This document shows positions 52,018-59,910 of a stretch of DNA of 64,000 nucleotides, in pieces. The position numbers and the translations under genes are program-made. Below the pieces are notes generated by a model. The model saw nothing but the letters and a program-made list of their open reading frames with translations. It had not been told where the DNA came from and did not search any database. The number at the start of each line of letters is the position of its first letter. Position 1 is the first letter of the stretch. The DNA is from Scatosoma sp900555925 (lineage in GTDB: Bacteria > Bacillota > Clostridia > Christensenellales > Borkfalkiaceae): the NCBI GenBank assembly GCA_959603585.1, contig CAUGYD010000008.1, positions 39,838 through 103,837 on the forward strand, in the 5' to 3' direction.

Positions 52018-53841
52018 TTATGTAATCAGTGCGGTAATTCCGCGGACGAGGTATGGGCAGGCGATTAAGATCGAAAAAATAACGATAAGCCCTATGCCGT
52101 AATTGACGAACATACGTTTTGCTTTTTCCTTTTCCTCGTTTTTACGGGCAATAATCATCGCCACGCCCATAGCGACAGACCATACCCCCGACGTACCCAG
52201 AAACACCCAAATCATGTACGGACTATACAAGTTGAACAAATATTCTATATAACTTGTCACCTTTTCGTATTGATTTCCCACATTTTCTATATAACTCTCT
52301 CCGCATGTCGTACAAATATATGTCCTTAACGTTTTCTCCGCATCTTTTTTCTCGTCGATGATTTCATAGGTATGCCCGAATGCAGGAATGACTTTTGTAT
52401 ATTCGTTTCCGCATTTGGTACAGTGGTAATGCCGCTCTCCGTCTTCCGTACAAGTTGCCGTTCTTATCACTTCGCTCTCATAGCTATGACCTGACGGAAA
52501 TATTATATCGCTCTGATACTCATATCCGCATATCGTACAGATATGATAGATTCCCCCTGCCTCCGTACAGGTCGCTTGCGTCTCCCGTTCCTTAAATTCA
52601 TGACCGAACGCCTCTACAAAATCCGATTCGTAACTATCCTCACACCTCGTACATTTATATATTGTATATCCGTTCTCCGTACACGTCGCTTCCACCACTT
52701 CTGTTTGATAAGCATGTCCTAACGCCGCAGTTTCTTTATCTTTATAGCTATCCTTACATCTCGAACAAATATGCTCGGTATATCCCTTTTCCGTACAGGT
52801 AGCCTCATGCACGGTTGAAATATAATTATGTCCTAATGCTGTTCCTATCGTCGTCCGCGTTTGATTACAACGACTGCATTTATATACCGTTTCTCCTCCT
52901 TCCGTACAACTGCTGCTTGTTGAACTCACGAATATGCTGAAATTGTGACCGAGCGACGGAATTTGTTCCGTATAGCTATTTCCGCAAACACACGTATATG
53001 TCTTTTCACCTTTTTCCGTACAGGTAGCGACTTTTGTTATACTTGAAGTGTAGCTATGTGTATGCGCGGGCCATTCCACGATTTCTCCCTTTTCATAATG
53101 CCAATATCTTCCGCTTTTGTTCGGCTGCGTCTCCGAATAATAATATTTCTTCGCCGACTCAAAATCCTCGTTATTCTCCCCTGTCTCTATGTACCAACTT
53201 TTCGTTCCCTTATAATAGACCTTATCCAAGTTGTTACAATCCCCAAACGCGCTGTCCCCGATGATTTTCAGGCTTTCGGGCACTACCAGATTTTTCAGAT
53301 TATAACTGAAAAACATGGCATATTCGGCTATCAATGTCGTACCGTCTTTAATTTCAAAGGTTTTTCCCATTTCCGCCGCATTTGTATCTATCAGGTAATT
53401 TCCGATATATACCGCCTCGTTATTCTCCCAATTCGATTTGTTTTTTACATACGCCGTGTTATAAAATGCGTCGTTTCCTATCTTTTTGATACTTTCGGGG
53501 AGCGTTATCTTCGTCAGTTTACTGCAATTCCCGAACGCGCTCTTTCCGATTTCCTCCACTCCGTTCTCTATCGTTACGCTCGTAAATGTTCCGTTATAAA
53601 ACGCCATTTCTTTTATCCCTTTGACTTTATACCCGTTTATCGTCGCGGGGATAACGAGTGTACTCCCCGTCTCCGTTCCTCGGCCCGTTATGTAACATTC
53701 TCCCTTCGTCACCTGATAGGACAATCCGCTCGCCGCGTATGCCGTCATCGGCTTTGTTTTCAGCGTCAGGCCGAACAAGAATATACAAACAAAAAATATT
53801 CCCATAACGACCGTTTTTCCGATTTTTATTGTTTTCCTCAT
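52018..53841 (-). CDS. Surface adhesin with LRR and Cys repeats fused to a VirB2-like pilin domain
   Basis: 607 residues. Signal peptide (about 12-36); BspA-like leucine-rich repeats ~45-225 (VTIENGVEEIGKSAFGNCSK, LTLPES-type units); seven ~35-40-residue repeats ~255-520 of the form TCTExGYTxxxCxxCxxxY with GH at the joints; then residues ~530-607 with two membrane helices separated by RKNEEKEKAKRM. This tail aligns ungapped over ~71 residues with the pilin-like proteins at 57757 and 58078 (about 30% identity by eye, including NEEK, GxIxIF-like and Pro-x-Leu positions). It overlaps virB4 by 4 bp. Inferred role: tip or minor pilin that binds recipient cells. No homologue of this fusion is known to me. 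Confidence 0.85.
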   Translation of the reverse strand: MRKTIKIGKTVVMGIFFVCIFLFGLTLKTKPMTAYAASGLSYQVTKGECYITGRGTETGSTLVIPATINGYKVKGIKEMAFYNGTFTSVTIENGVEEIGKSAFGNCSKLTKITLPESIKKIGNDAFYNTAYVKNKSNWENNEAVYIGNYLIDTNAAEMGKTFEIKDGTTLIAEYAMFFSYNLKNLVVPESLKIIGDSAFGDCNNLDKVYYKGTKSWYIETGENNEDFESAKKYYYSETQPNKSGRYWHYEKGEIVEWPAHTHSYTSSITKVATCTEKGEKTYTCVCGNSYTEQIPSLGHNFSIFVSSTSSSCTEGGETVYKCSRCNQTRTTIGTALGHNYISTVHEATCTEKGYTEHICSRCKDSYKDKETAALGHAYQTEVVEATCTENGYTIYKCTRCEDSYESDFVEAFGHEFKERETQATCTEAGGIYHICTICGYEYQSDIIFPSGHSYESEVIRTATCTEDGERHYHCTKCGNEYTKVIPAFGHTYEIIDEKKDAEKTLRTYICTTCGESYIENVGNQYEKVTSYIEYLFNLYSPYMIWVFLGTSGVWSVAMGVAMIIARKNEEKEKAKRMFVNYGIGLIVIFSILIACPYLVRGITALIT

Positions 53842-56483
53842 GCTTCCTCCTTGTATTCTTCCGCCGTTCTCTCCTCAAACAGCGATTTTGTATATTCCCC
53901 GGCTTTGATTTTGATACAAGTTCGTAATTCGGTAGAGCCTATAAAAAACGCTTGTCCCGTCCCTGCGGAAATGATCATTCTCTGTTCCTCCTCGTTAAAG
54001 CTCTCTCCCGCTTGATACACATCCAACACATCTTTCATATCCGGCGCGGAAAGTTTGAAAATAAACGTATATTGGCTGTTTTTCAGTATTGCGCTTGTCT
54101 TACCGCGTAATTCTTCGTTTGCGTTCCAGTCCGCTATATTCTGCGTCGCGGGAATAAAACTTCCGTTATATTTTCGGATACGTTTGCTCATGGAATAGAA
54201 AAAGTCCAACGCGACAGGAAATTTTGCGTCGATAAAACAATGGCCTTCATCAACGACTATCAATGTCCGCAGATTCTTTCCGTTCCGATTCTTTTCCCGC
54301 GCATTGATGACTTCCTGTTCCATAAACCGAAAGATCAAAAGCATCTGTCCGTTCGCTATTACGTTATTTTTATTGGCAAACAAACTCTGGAAATTGAAAT
54401 CTATCAGTCCCGCATCCGTCTCAAGCGTGGACGGCGCGTTCCATATATCCGAATACCTGCCGTTTACGAATTTCTGTAAATACAGTTCCGCTGTACGCAT
54501 ATCCCGTAAAGTCAAATCGTCCATATCGTCTTTGTCTTTTGTCTGCAATGTTTCTAACAAATCCGAGAACAAAGGAAATTCTTCGGCTTTAAGCCTTGCG
54601 CAATCCGTCCGCTCTGTTATTCCTTTTCGTGCATACGTTTCCACGACCAAATTATTAATGAGTTCGATAACGTCCGGCGCCGCGCCCTCTAAAACGATTT
54701 TGAAAAACGATTCCAGCATTTTCAAGTGTGTATTGAATGTCACTTTCGGTTCCGCGGGCATACCGTCCTCCGTGAGAATTTTATAAATATGGAACGGATT
54801 GATTCTCCCTTCTTTCGCATTGCCTACATCGATAATATTTCCTTGCAAATTCCGCGTCAAACTCAAAAACTCGGCTTCCGGGTCTAAACAAATGATCCGC
54901 GTCCCGTTCGACCATTCGTTCACCATCAAAGTTTTCAAGAAAAAGGATTTCCCCGCGCCCGATTTCCCGATAATCATCGCATTGCTGTTCTGGTACAAAT
55001 TCCCGCGCTTCCAAAGGTTGAGGATAAACGGATAACCGTTATTTCGATTCTCCCCTAACATAATCCCGCCCTCGTCGAGGACGAACGTCCGCACGAACGG
55101 GAACACTGCCGCCAAAGAGCCGTTGTTGATCCCGCGCTCATAATTAGAGAGTGCCGATACGGGCGAAACGTTTGCGCTCTTAAATCCCTCCGTCTGTAAC
55201 CCGTAAAGCATAGACGGCTTAAAATTTCCTGTTATCATACTGCGGCGTACCGTTTTTTTGAAATTTGCGTCGTTCAAATAGTTATACGCCGTCACTGTCA
55301 AAGTCACGTCGAACAGGTTTTCGTTCTCCGTCTGCAAGTTGTCCAGCAATGTTTCCAAACTCGCGCGGTGGGTCTCCGCGCTGTTCGCTTCGCTCGCCTT
55401 TTCAGAAATGATTTGTTTTGTTTCCATCTCTCCGATACACTTGTCTATTCTACGTATTGCCTTAAACTTTTCCACGGGCTTGACGTGCATGACAATTTTT
55501 GTATTCGGGATATTGAACAATTCTGCGCCCCAGGCGTTCTTTACCCGCAACGGATAATCCGACACCGCCAACACCGCCGCTTCCGTGCCGTCTATGAGGT
55601 ATCTGTTGGAATGAAATTCCACTTTCTTCGGCAAAACCCATGTGAGTAAACTTTCTTCGGGCAGAGCTTTTGCTTCACGCTCGTCAAAATTTCGCGAAAA
55701 ACTGTACTTCAAAAATATCGCCGTATCTGTTCGTTCCAACAATCGCGTACTCAACCCCGTCTTTGCGAATTCAGCAGCCATATTCAATGCCGTTGTTTCA
55801 AGCTCGGCTTCGTCTCGTCCGTAAACCGTTATATAATATTCGGAGAGATACTGTTTTCGGATATTATTCAATCTGTCGATACCGTCGATCCGTTCCCTCA
55901 AAATTTCGGTTTTGGTGTTCTTAATTACTTTATTTTCGTCCGCGTTCTTAACTTGCTCAAGCCGCTCGAACAGCTCGCCTGCAAATACGTCCAGATTCAC
56001 GGGTCGGTCTATTTTCACAAGTTCCGCGCTCTGCGTTCCGTCCAACTGTTTCAAAGCGGCCGAAAAATAACCTATATCTATATTCTGTTCGCTTTCGTCC
56101 TCGATCCCGAAATTCTTTTGCCCCACTTTGATTACCCGACCGAAACAACCGTTTGTGTATTCGATTATCCCGTTTTCTTTCAAGGCTTTTATCCCGATCA
56201 GCGTTTCTATCCGTTCCTTGTCCTTTACGGCGGTGCTCGTATAGCTCTTTTTCGCAAACAGGAATTTTAAGTTATCCAAAATACACGCATAAAAAATCCC
56301 GTCCTGCGTGGGCATAAACATGACTATGCTCAACAATCCGCCTATTACCGCTATCGCCCATACGCCTTTTGTTATGGCAATAAAAATAATCGAAAACATA
56401 ATCAGCGCAACGATGATGTCGGGCATGGAATAGCATTTCCAGACCGTATTTTTCACTTTGATTTTTTTCGGAATAATTCTCAT
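53838..56483 (-). CDS. VirB4-type conjugation ATPase (with N-terminal membrane segments)
   Basis: 881 residues. N-terminal ~60 residues hold two hydrophobic segments (VALIMFSIIFIAI, WAIAVIGGLLSIVMF), a VirB3/PrgI-like part fused to the ATPase. Walker A GKSGAGKS (506-513), Walker B ILIVVDEGHCF-like TLIVVDEGHCFIDA and later motif ATQNIADW. It energises pilus or channel assembly in type IV secretion; similar to the Mbov_0397-type ICE ATPases. ATGA overlaps with virB6 upstream and the fusion adhesin downstream indicate tight coupling. Confidence 0.93.
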   Translation of the reverse strand: MRIIPKKIKVKNTVWKCYSMPDIIVALIMFSIIFIAITKGVWAIAVIGGLLSIVMFMPTQDGIFYACILDNLKFLFAKKSYTSTAVKDKERIETLIGIKALKENGIIEYTNGCFGRVIKVGQKNFGIEDESEQNIDIGYFSAALKQLDGTQSAELVKIDRPVNLDVFAGELFERLEQVKNADENKVIKNTKTEILRERIDGIDRLNNIRKQYLSEYYITVYGRDEAELETTALNMAAEFAKTGLSTRLLERTDTAIFLKYSFSRNFDEREAKALPEESLLTWVLPKKVEFHSNRYLIDGTEAAVLAVSDYPLRVKNAWGAELFNIPNTKIVMHVKPVEKFKAIRRIDKCIGEMETKQIISEKASEANSAETHRASLETLLDNLQTENENLFDVTLTVTAYNYLNDANFKKTVRRSMITGNFKPSMLYGLQTEGFKSANVSPVSALSNYERGINNGSLAAVFPFVRTFVLDEGGIMLGENRNNGYPFILNLWKRGNLYQNSNAMIIGKSGAGKSFFLKTLMVNEWSNGTRIICLDPEAEFLSLTRNLQGNIIDVGNAKEGRINPFHIYKILTEDGMPAEPKVTFNTHLKMLESFFKIVLEGAAPDVIELINNLVVETYARKGITERTDCARLKAEEFPLFSDLLETLQTKDKDDMDDLTLRDMRTAELYLQKFVNGRYSDIWNAPSTLETDAGLIDFNFQSLFANKNNVIANGQMLLIFRFMEQEVINAREKNRNGKNLRTLIVVDEGHCFIDAKFPVALDFFYSMSKRIRKYNGSFIPATQNIADWNANEELRGKTSAILKNSQYTFIFKLSAPDMKDVLDVYQAGESFNEEEQRMIISAGTGQAFFIGSTELRTCIKIKAGEYTKSLFEERTAEEYKEEA

Positions 56484-57697
56484 GCCTGTTTGTCTCCTTC
56501 GTCCGTTTTATGTTCCACGGTCTTTTCGTCCGTGTATTTATTGCTATCGTTTTCGCCGTTTGTCCCCGTAGTTCCGTCTTTATTATTCGTATTATCACTA
56601 TGTTTCCTATGCGCGACAATTTTTTTGCCCGCATTTACCGCGCCGTGCAGCATTAGCGCGCCCGCGCCCCAAGCCATCATGCCTGCCCGATGCGTGCCGT
56701 GCCATACGCTCCTGACAAAACCGCCATTCACCCGCATATCGTCCGCTCCGCCGAATAACCGCGCGAATAATGTTTGGCCCGCGGGTATTACCGTCGCTCC
56801 GCCTAATATCATTACGATTAAATATATCGCGTTTCCAAAGCTCCCGATCCCGTCTATCTTCATAGCCGATATTATAGGCAGTATCAATATAAACACGTTC
56901 ACCGAAAACACTGTGCCATAGGCAACGACTATCTTTGAAATGAATGTTTCCCGCCAGATTTTGAACCTCGCTCCGTCATCAAGCGATAACGTGGATACAG
57001 ATACGGGCATGACAAAATATAAAATTACGATTTCATATATCCGCTTCGCAAGATTGACAATCGCAATCAACAATGCAATCCCCAAGCCGACAGACGCAAT
57101 CATCGCGGGCAGAAATAAAAATGTGTTCGGATTGACCATTCCGTTACATTTCCATGAGGTCGGAAAAACCTTGAAAGTAGTATTATATTCGCCAAAAATA
57201 TCGCTCACCGATAAACTTGATATATCCATTTCCGCTATCGAATACCCATTTATCCAATCTCCGACGCACGCGTTGAATAATGCGTTAGAAAGCTTCGTCG
57301 TATTCCCGATCTCAAATATTTCCGCTACCAATTTCAACAGCGAATCGGAAATCAAAATTCCCAATACCACCACCGCGAGCATGGCGAGCGTGCCGAGAAT
57401 AGACAAGAAAAACTTTCCGACAATCGTCGAAACCTCTCGGTTATTCGATACCATGTTTTTAATGACCGCGGAAATCGCAAAAATACAACACAATCCCATG
57501 CCAAGGAGAAACACGCACCAGAATATTGTCCCTACCGTACTGTCACCGATAATAAATTCGAGTAAATTGACTTCTTCACCGCGATAGTCGATCTTTACTA
57601 TTCCCGCTATCGACGAAAATATCGACATTATCCCGTCTATGAGCTTTAACAGCCATAAGAATAACTGTAAAATCAGCTCCTGAAAAAATATTATCAT
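56480..57697 (-). CDS. VirB6/TrbL-like polytopic conjugation protein
   Basis: 405 residues with ~7 membrane segments, GDWINGYS loop, ARFKIWRETFISKIVVAYGTV (typical VirB6/TrbL cytoplasmic loop), ending in a hydrophilic tail rich in Asn/Lys/Thr/Gly (KHSDNTNNKDGTTGTNGEN). Forms the inner-membrane channel of the transfer apparatus; resembles Mbov_0396-family ICE proteins. It follows the pilin genes after a 59-bp gap with a strong hairpin. Confidence 0.87.
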   Translation of the reverse strand: MIIFFQELILQLFLWLLKLIDGIMSIFSSIAGIVKIDYRGEEVNLLEFIIGDSTVGTIFWCVFLLGMGLCCIFAISAVIKNMVSNNREVSTIVGKFFLSILGTLAMLAVVVLGILISDSLLKLVAEIFEIGNTTKLSNALFNACVGDWINGYSIAEMDISSLSVSDIFGEYNTTFKVFPTSWKCNGMVNPNTFLFLPAMIASVGLGIALLIAIVNLAKRIYEIVILYFVMPVSVSTLSLDDGARFKIWRETFISKIVVAYGTVFSVNVFILILPIISAMKIDGIGSFGNAIYLIVMILGGATVIPAGQTLFARLFGGADDMRVNGGFVRSVWHGTHRAGMMAWGAGALMLHGAVNAGKKIVAHRKHSDNTNNKDGTTGTNGENDSNKYTDEKTVEHKTDEGDKQA

Positions 57698-57716
57698 TCT
57701 TTTCTCCCGTTACCCT

Positions 57717-57743
57717 ACGGGACGGGCACCTCACCCGCCCCGT
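57717..57743 (-). other. Intercistronic GC-rich hairpin between pilin and virB6 genes
   Basis: ACGGGACGGG (57717-57726) pairs with CCCGCCCCGT (57734-57743) with one G-U pair and a 7-nt loop; no T run follows. Such hairpins can protect an upstream mRNA segment or limit downstream expression, which fits higher pilin than channel output. Confidence 0.6.
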
Positions 57744-57756
57744 TCTTCCATATTAC

Positions 57757-58056
57757 TTATGCTCCGATACCTACCCACGCGGACAAACCTTTGATGAGCA
57801 AAGGTGCGCCCATCGCTACCACGAATATGATGATTATTCCGACAATCAAAGATTTCACCATTTCCCGCGCGTTGATCTTTTCTTCGTTTCTGTGCGCAAC
57901 CGCGATTTTTATCCCGACATATGCGCCCCAAACGACTACCACCGCGCCAAGCGCCAAAACTATGTAAATCCAAAAGCTGTTCATCAAATCGTTCAATTTC
58001 GTTACGATTTCCTGTAAATTTTCATTTAATGTTGTCGCCGCCAATACTGTATTCAT
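57757..58056 (-). CDS. VirB2-like pilin protein, copy 2
   Basis: 99 residues: short N-terminal part, then two membrane helices (IYIVLALGAVVVVWGAYVGI and SLIVGIIIIFVVAMGAPLLI) joined by the charged loop AHRNEEKINAREMV. This is the VirB2/TrbC pilin topology and fits the Mbov_0395 pilin-like family. GGAGGG precedes ATG 58056. Residues ~10-93 are nearly identical to copy 1 upstream. Confidence 0.85.
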   Translation of the reverse strand: MNTVLAATTLNENLQEIVTKLNDLMNSFWIYIVLALGAVVVVWGAYVGIKIAVAHRNEEKINAREMVKSLIVGIIIIFVVAMGAPLLIKGLSAWVGIGA

Positions 58057-58077
58057 AGTCCCTGTGTCCCTCCTTTT

Positions 58078-58407
58078 TTACATACCAAAGACGGGTACAA
58101 ACGCTCCGTCCACGGTTCCGCTACCGACCCATGCCGACAAACCTTTAATGAGCAACGGCGCGCCGACTGCGATCACGAACATAATGATAACGCCGATAAT
58201 CAGACTTTTTACCATACCGCGTGCATTGATCTTTTCTTCGTTTCTGTGCGCAACCGCTATCTTTATCCCGACATATGCGCCCCAAACGACTACCACCGCA
58301 CCAAGCGCCAAAACTATGTAAATCCAAAAGCTGTTCATCAAATCGTTCAATTTCGTTACGATTTCCTGTAAATTCCCGTTTAACGTGTCTGCCAATAAAT
58401 GATTCAT
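58078..58407 (-). CDS. VirB2-like pilin protein, copy 1
   Basis: 109 residues, same helix-loop-helix as copy 2 with changes mainly in the second helix (SLIIGVIIMFVIAVGAPLLI) and a different, longer C terminus (GSGTVDGAFVPVFGM). AAGGAG is upstream of ATG 58407. The two genes lie 21 bp apart and form a tandem duplication; either they encode major and minor subunits or one is redundant. Confidence 0.85.
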   Translation of the reverse strand: MNHLLADTLNGNLQEIVTKLNDLMNSFWIYIVLALGAVVVVWGAYVGIKIAVAHRNEEKINARGMVKSLIIGVIIMFVIAVGAPLLIKGLSAWVGSGTVDGAFVPVFGM

Positions 58408-58425
58408 ATATTTTATCTCCTTTTT

Positions 58426-59895
58426 TTACTCTTTTTTATTGTCTTGTTTTTCGTTTTGATTTTTATTTTTAGTTGCTTTGTTGAGTTTAAGTCCCAAAAC
58501 AAGTGCGGTTATCCCTATCGCCAATGCGCCGAGAACAGTAAGTAACGTTACTGCCAAACTCGATTTTTTTTCAGGTTTTTCCGTGCTGTCAATCGTAGGT
58601 TCCGAATCTTCTGCCGAGCTGTTATTCTCCGCCGAATCGGGCTTATCCTCGCCGCCGTCGAGCGGGGGAATGGGGTGTTCGGGTTCGATTGTCAAAATAA
58701 ACTCTGCAAGGATATTCCCCGACTCGTCGATAACAATCGCGTCGTATTCCCCATCGGAAAGATTGATATAATCCGCTTGTCCTTCGTCCGTTACCGCCAA
58801 TACCTCGCTATTCCCGAATTTATCCGTGCAAAGTATCTGCAATCCCGCAGTTTCGTGTTCCCCGCACTCGCAAGCGTTATCAAGGGTAATGTACTTATCC
58901 GTTTCATGTATCTTGTAAGTCAATACCCAGTCATGCTCATGCGCAGGCGGATCGTCGGGCGGGTCGGGCGGATCGGTTGGGATATATCCGTCATCTCCGC
59001 TCGTTACAAAATCTGAAAGATAATGATACCCGCATACTTCACAGGTATGTTTCGTAAACCCTATCGTATCTTTTCCCGCGGGGATTACTTCGTCCGTAAA
59101 ATTATGTCCCGTAGGCTTTACATAATCCGTAACGTATCTGTCCCCGCACGTTTCACAAATATACTCGGTATAGCCATAAGCCACGCACGTAGGACGAATA
59201 ATTTTCGCGTTATGCAAATGTCCCGTCGCGGCGGTGTATTCGTCGCGGTAACTGTCCCCGCAAACCGCGCAGGTATATTCCACATACCCTTCCGTTTCAC
59301 ATCCCGCCGCAGTTGTCGTGACATGATAATCGTGTCCGATCGCCTCTACATAACTATCCCGATATTCATATCCGCACGTCACACAGGTATGTTTCGTATA
59401 GCCGCGTTCCGTGCAGGTCGAGGTTACTGTTTCGTCCGTGTAGTTATGTCCTGTCGCGGGAAGATAATTATCTGTATATTCAAACCCGCAAACCTCGCAA
59501 AAATAGGTCGTATAACCGTGCTTCGTACATGTCGGCGGGGTAGTGACTTCCGAAAATATATGCCCTGTTTCCGTTTCCGTATAAGAATACCCGCATATCG
59601 TACATACATACAGGATATACCCCTTTTCCGTACACGTTGCCGCGAACTCGCTTTTCGTGAAATCATGTCCCGTTTCGTTTGTATAACTGTCCTTATAACC
59701 CGCTCCGCAAAGCGTACAAAGATGCTCCGTATAGCCTTTCTCCGTACACGTCGGCTCTATTTTTTGATCTATGTATTCATGCCGACAGCTTTCCGATAAC
59801 CTCTCTGCCTCGTTCGGAGCGGTATTTGCCATAAAGAGTGCGCATAACCCCGCAAGCCCTAATGACAAAAGTAGTATGATTCCTTTTTTCTTCAA
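58426..59895 (-). CDS. Cys-repeat surface protein in the transfer operon
   Basis: 489 residues. Signal peptide (about 5-25), seven ~38-residue repeats (~38-310) of the form TCTEKGYTxxxCxxCGxxYxD...GH, the last with its first Cys lost (AGKDTIGFTKHTCEVCG). Then a Pro-rich link, a small domain with CECGEHE, an acidic Ser-rich stalk, one membrane helix (SLAVTLLTVLGALAIGITAL) and a Lys/Asn-rich cytoplasmic tail. The CxxC...C spacing suggests metal or disulfide-stabilised modules. The same repeats occur in the adhesin-pilin fusion at 52018. Probably displayed on the donor surface. Confidence 0.85.
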   Translation of the reverse strand: MKKKGIILLLSLGLAGLCALFMANTAPNEAERLSESCRHEYIDQKIEPTCTEKGYTEHLCTLCGAGYKDSYTNETGHDFTKSEFAATCTEKGYILYVCTICGYSYTETETGHIFSEVTTPPTCTKHGYTTYFCEVCGFEYTDNYLPATGHNYTDETVTSTCTERGYTKHTCVTCGYEYRDSYVEAIGHDYHVTTTAAGCETEGYVEYTCAVCGDSYRDEYTAATGHLHNAKIIRPTCVAYGYTEYICETCGDRYVTDYVKPTGHNFTDEVIPAGKDTIGFTKHTCEVCGYHYLSDFVTSGDDGYIPTDPPDPPDDPPAHEHDWVLTYKIHETDKYITLDNACECGEHETAGLQILCTDKFGNSEVLAVTDEGQADYINLSDGEYDAIVIDESGNILAEFILTIEPEHPIPPLDGGEDKPDSAENNSSAEDSEPTIDSTEKPEKKSSLAVTLLTVLGALAIGITALVLGLKLNKATKNKNQNEKQDNKKE

Positions 59896-59910
59896 ACTCT
59901 GTCCTCCTGT

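Larger units (their letters stand above)
57757..58407. repeat. Tandem duplication of pilin gene (period ~351 bp)
   Basis: Start codons are 351 bp apart; the central ~250 bp of both copies are almost identical in DNA, including third codon positions, so the duplication is recent or kept homogeneous. Confidence 0.85.

Noticed and set aside
52018..59895. Cys-repeat proteins considered as intracellular zinc-finger proteins
   Set aside because: Both have signal peptides and C-terminal membrane segments placing the repeats outside the cell.
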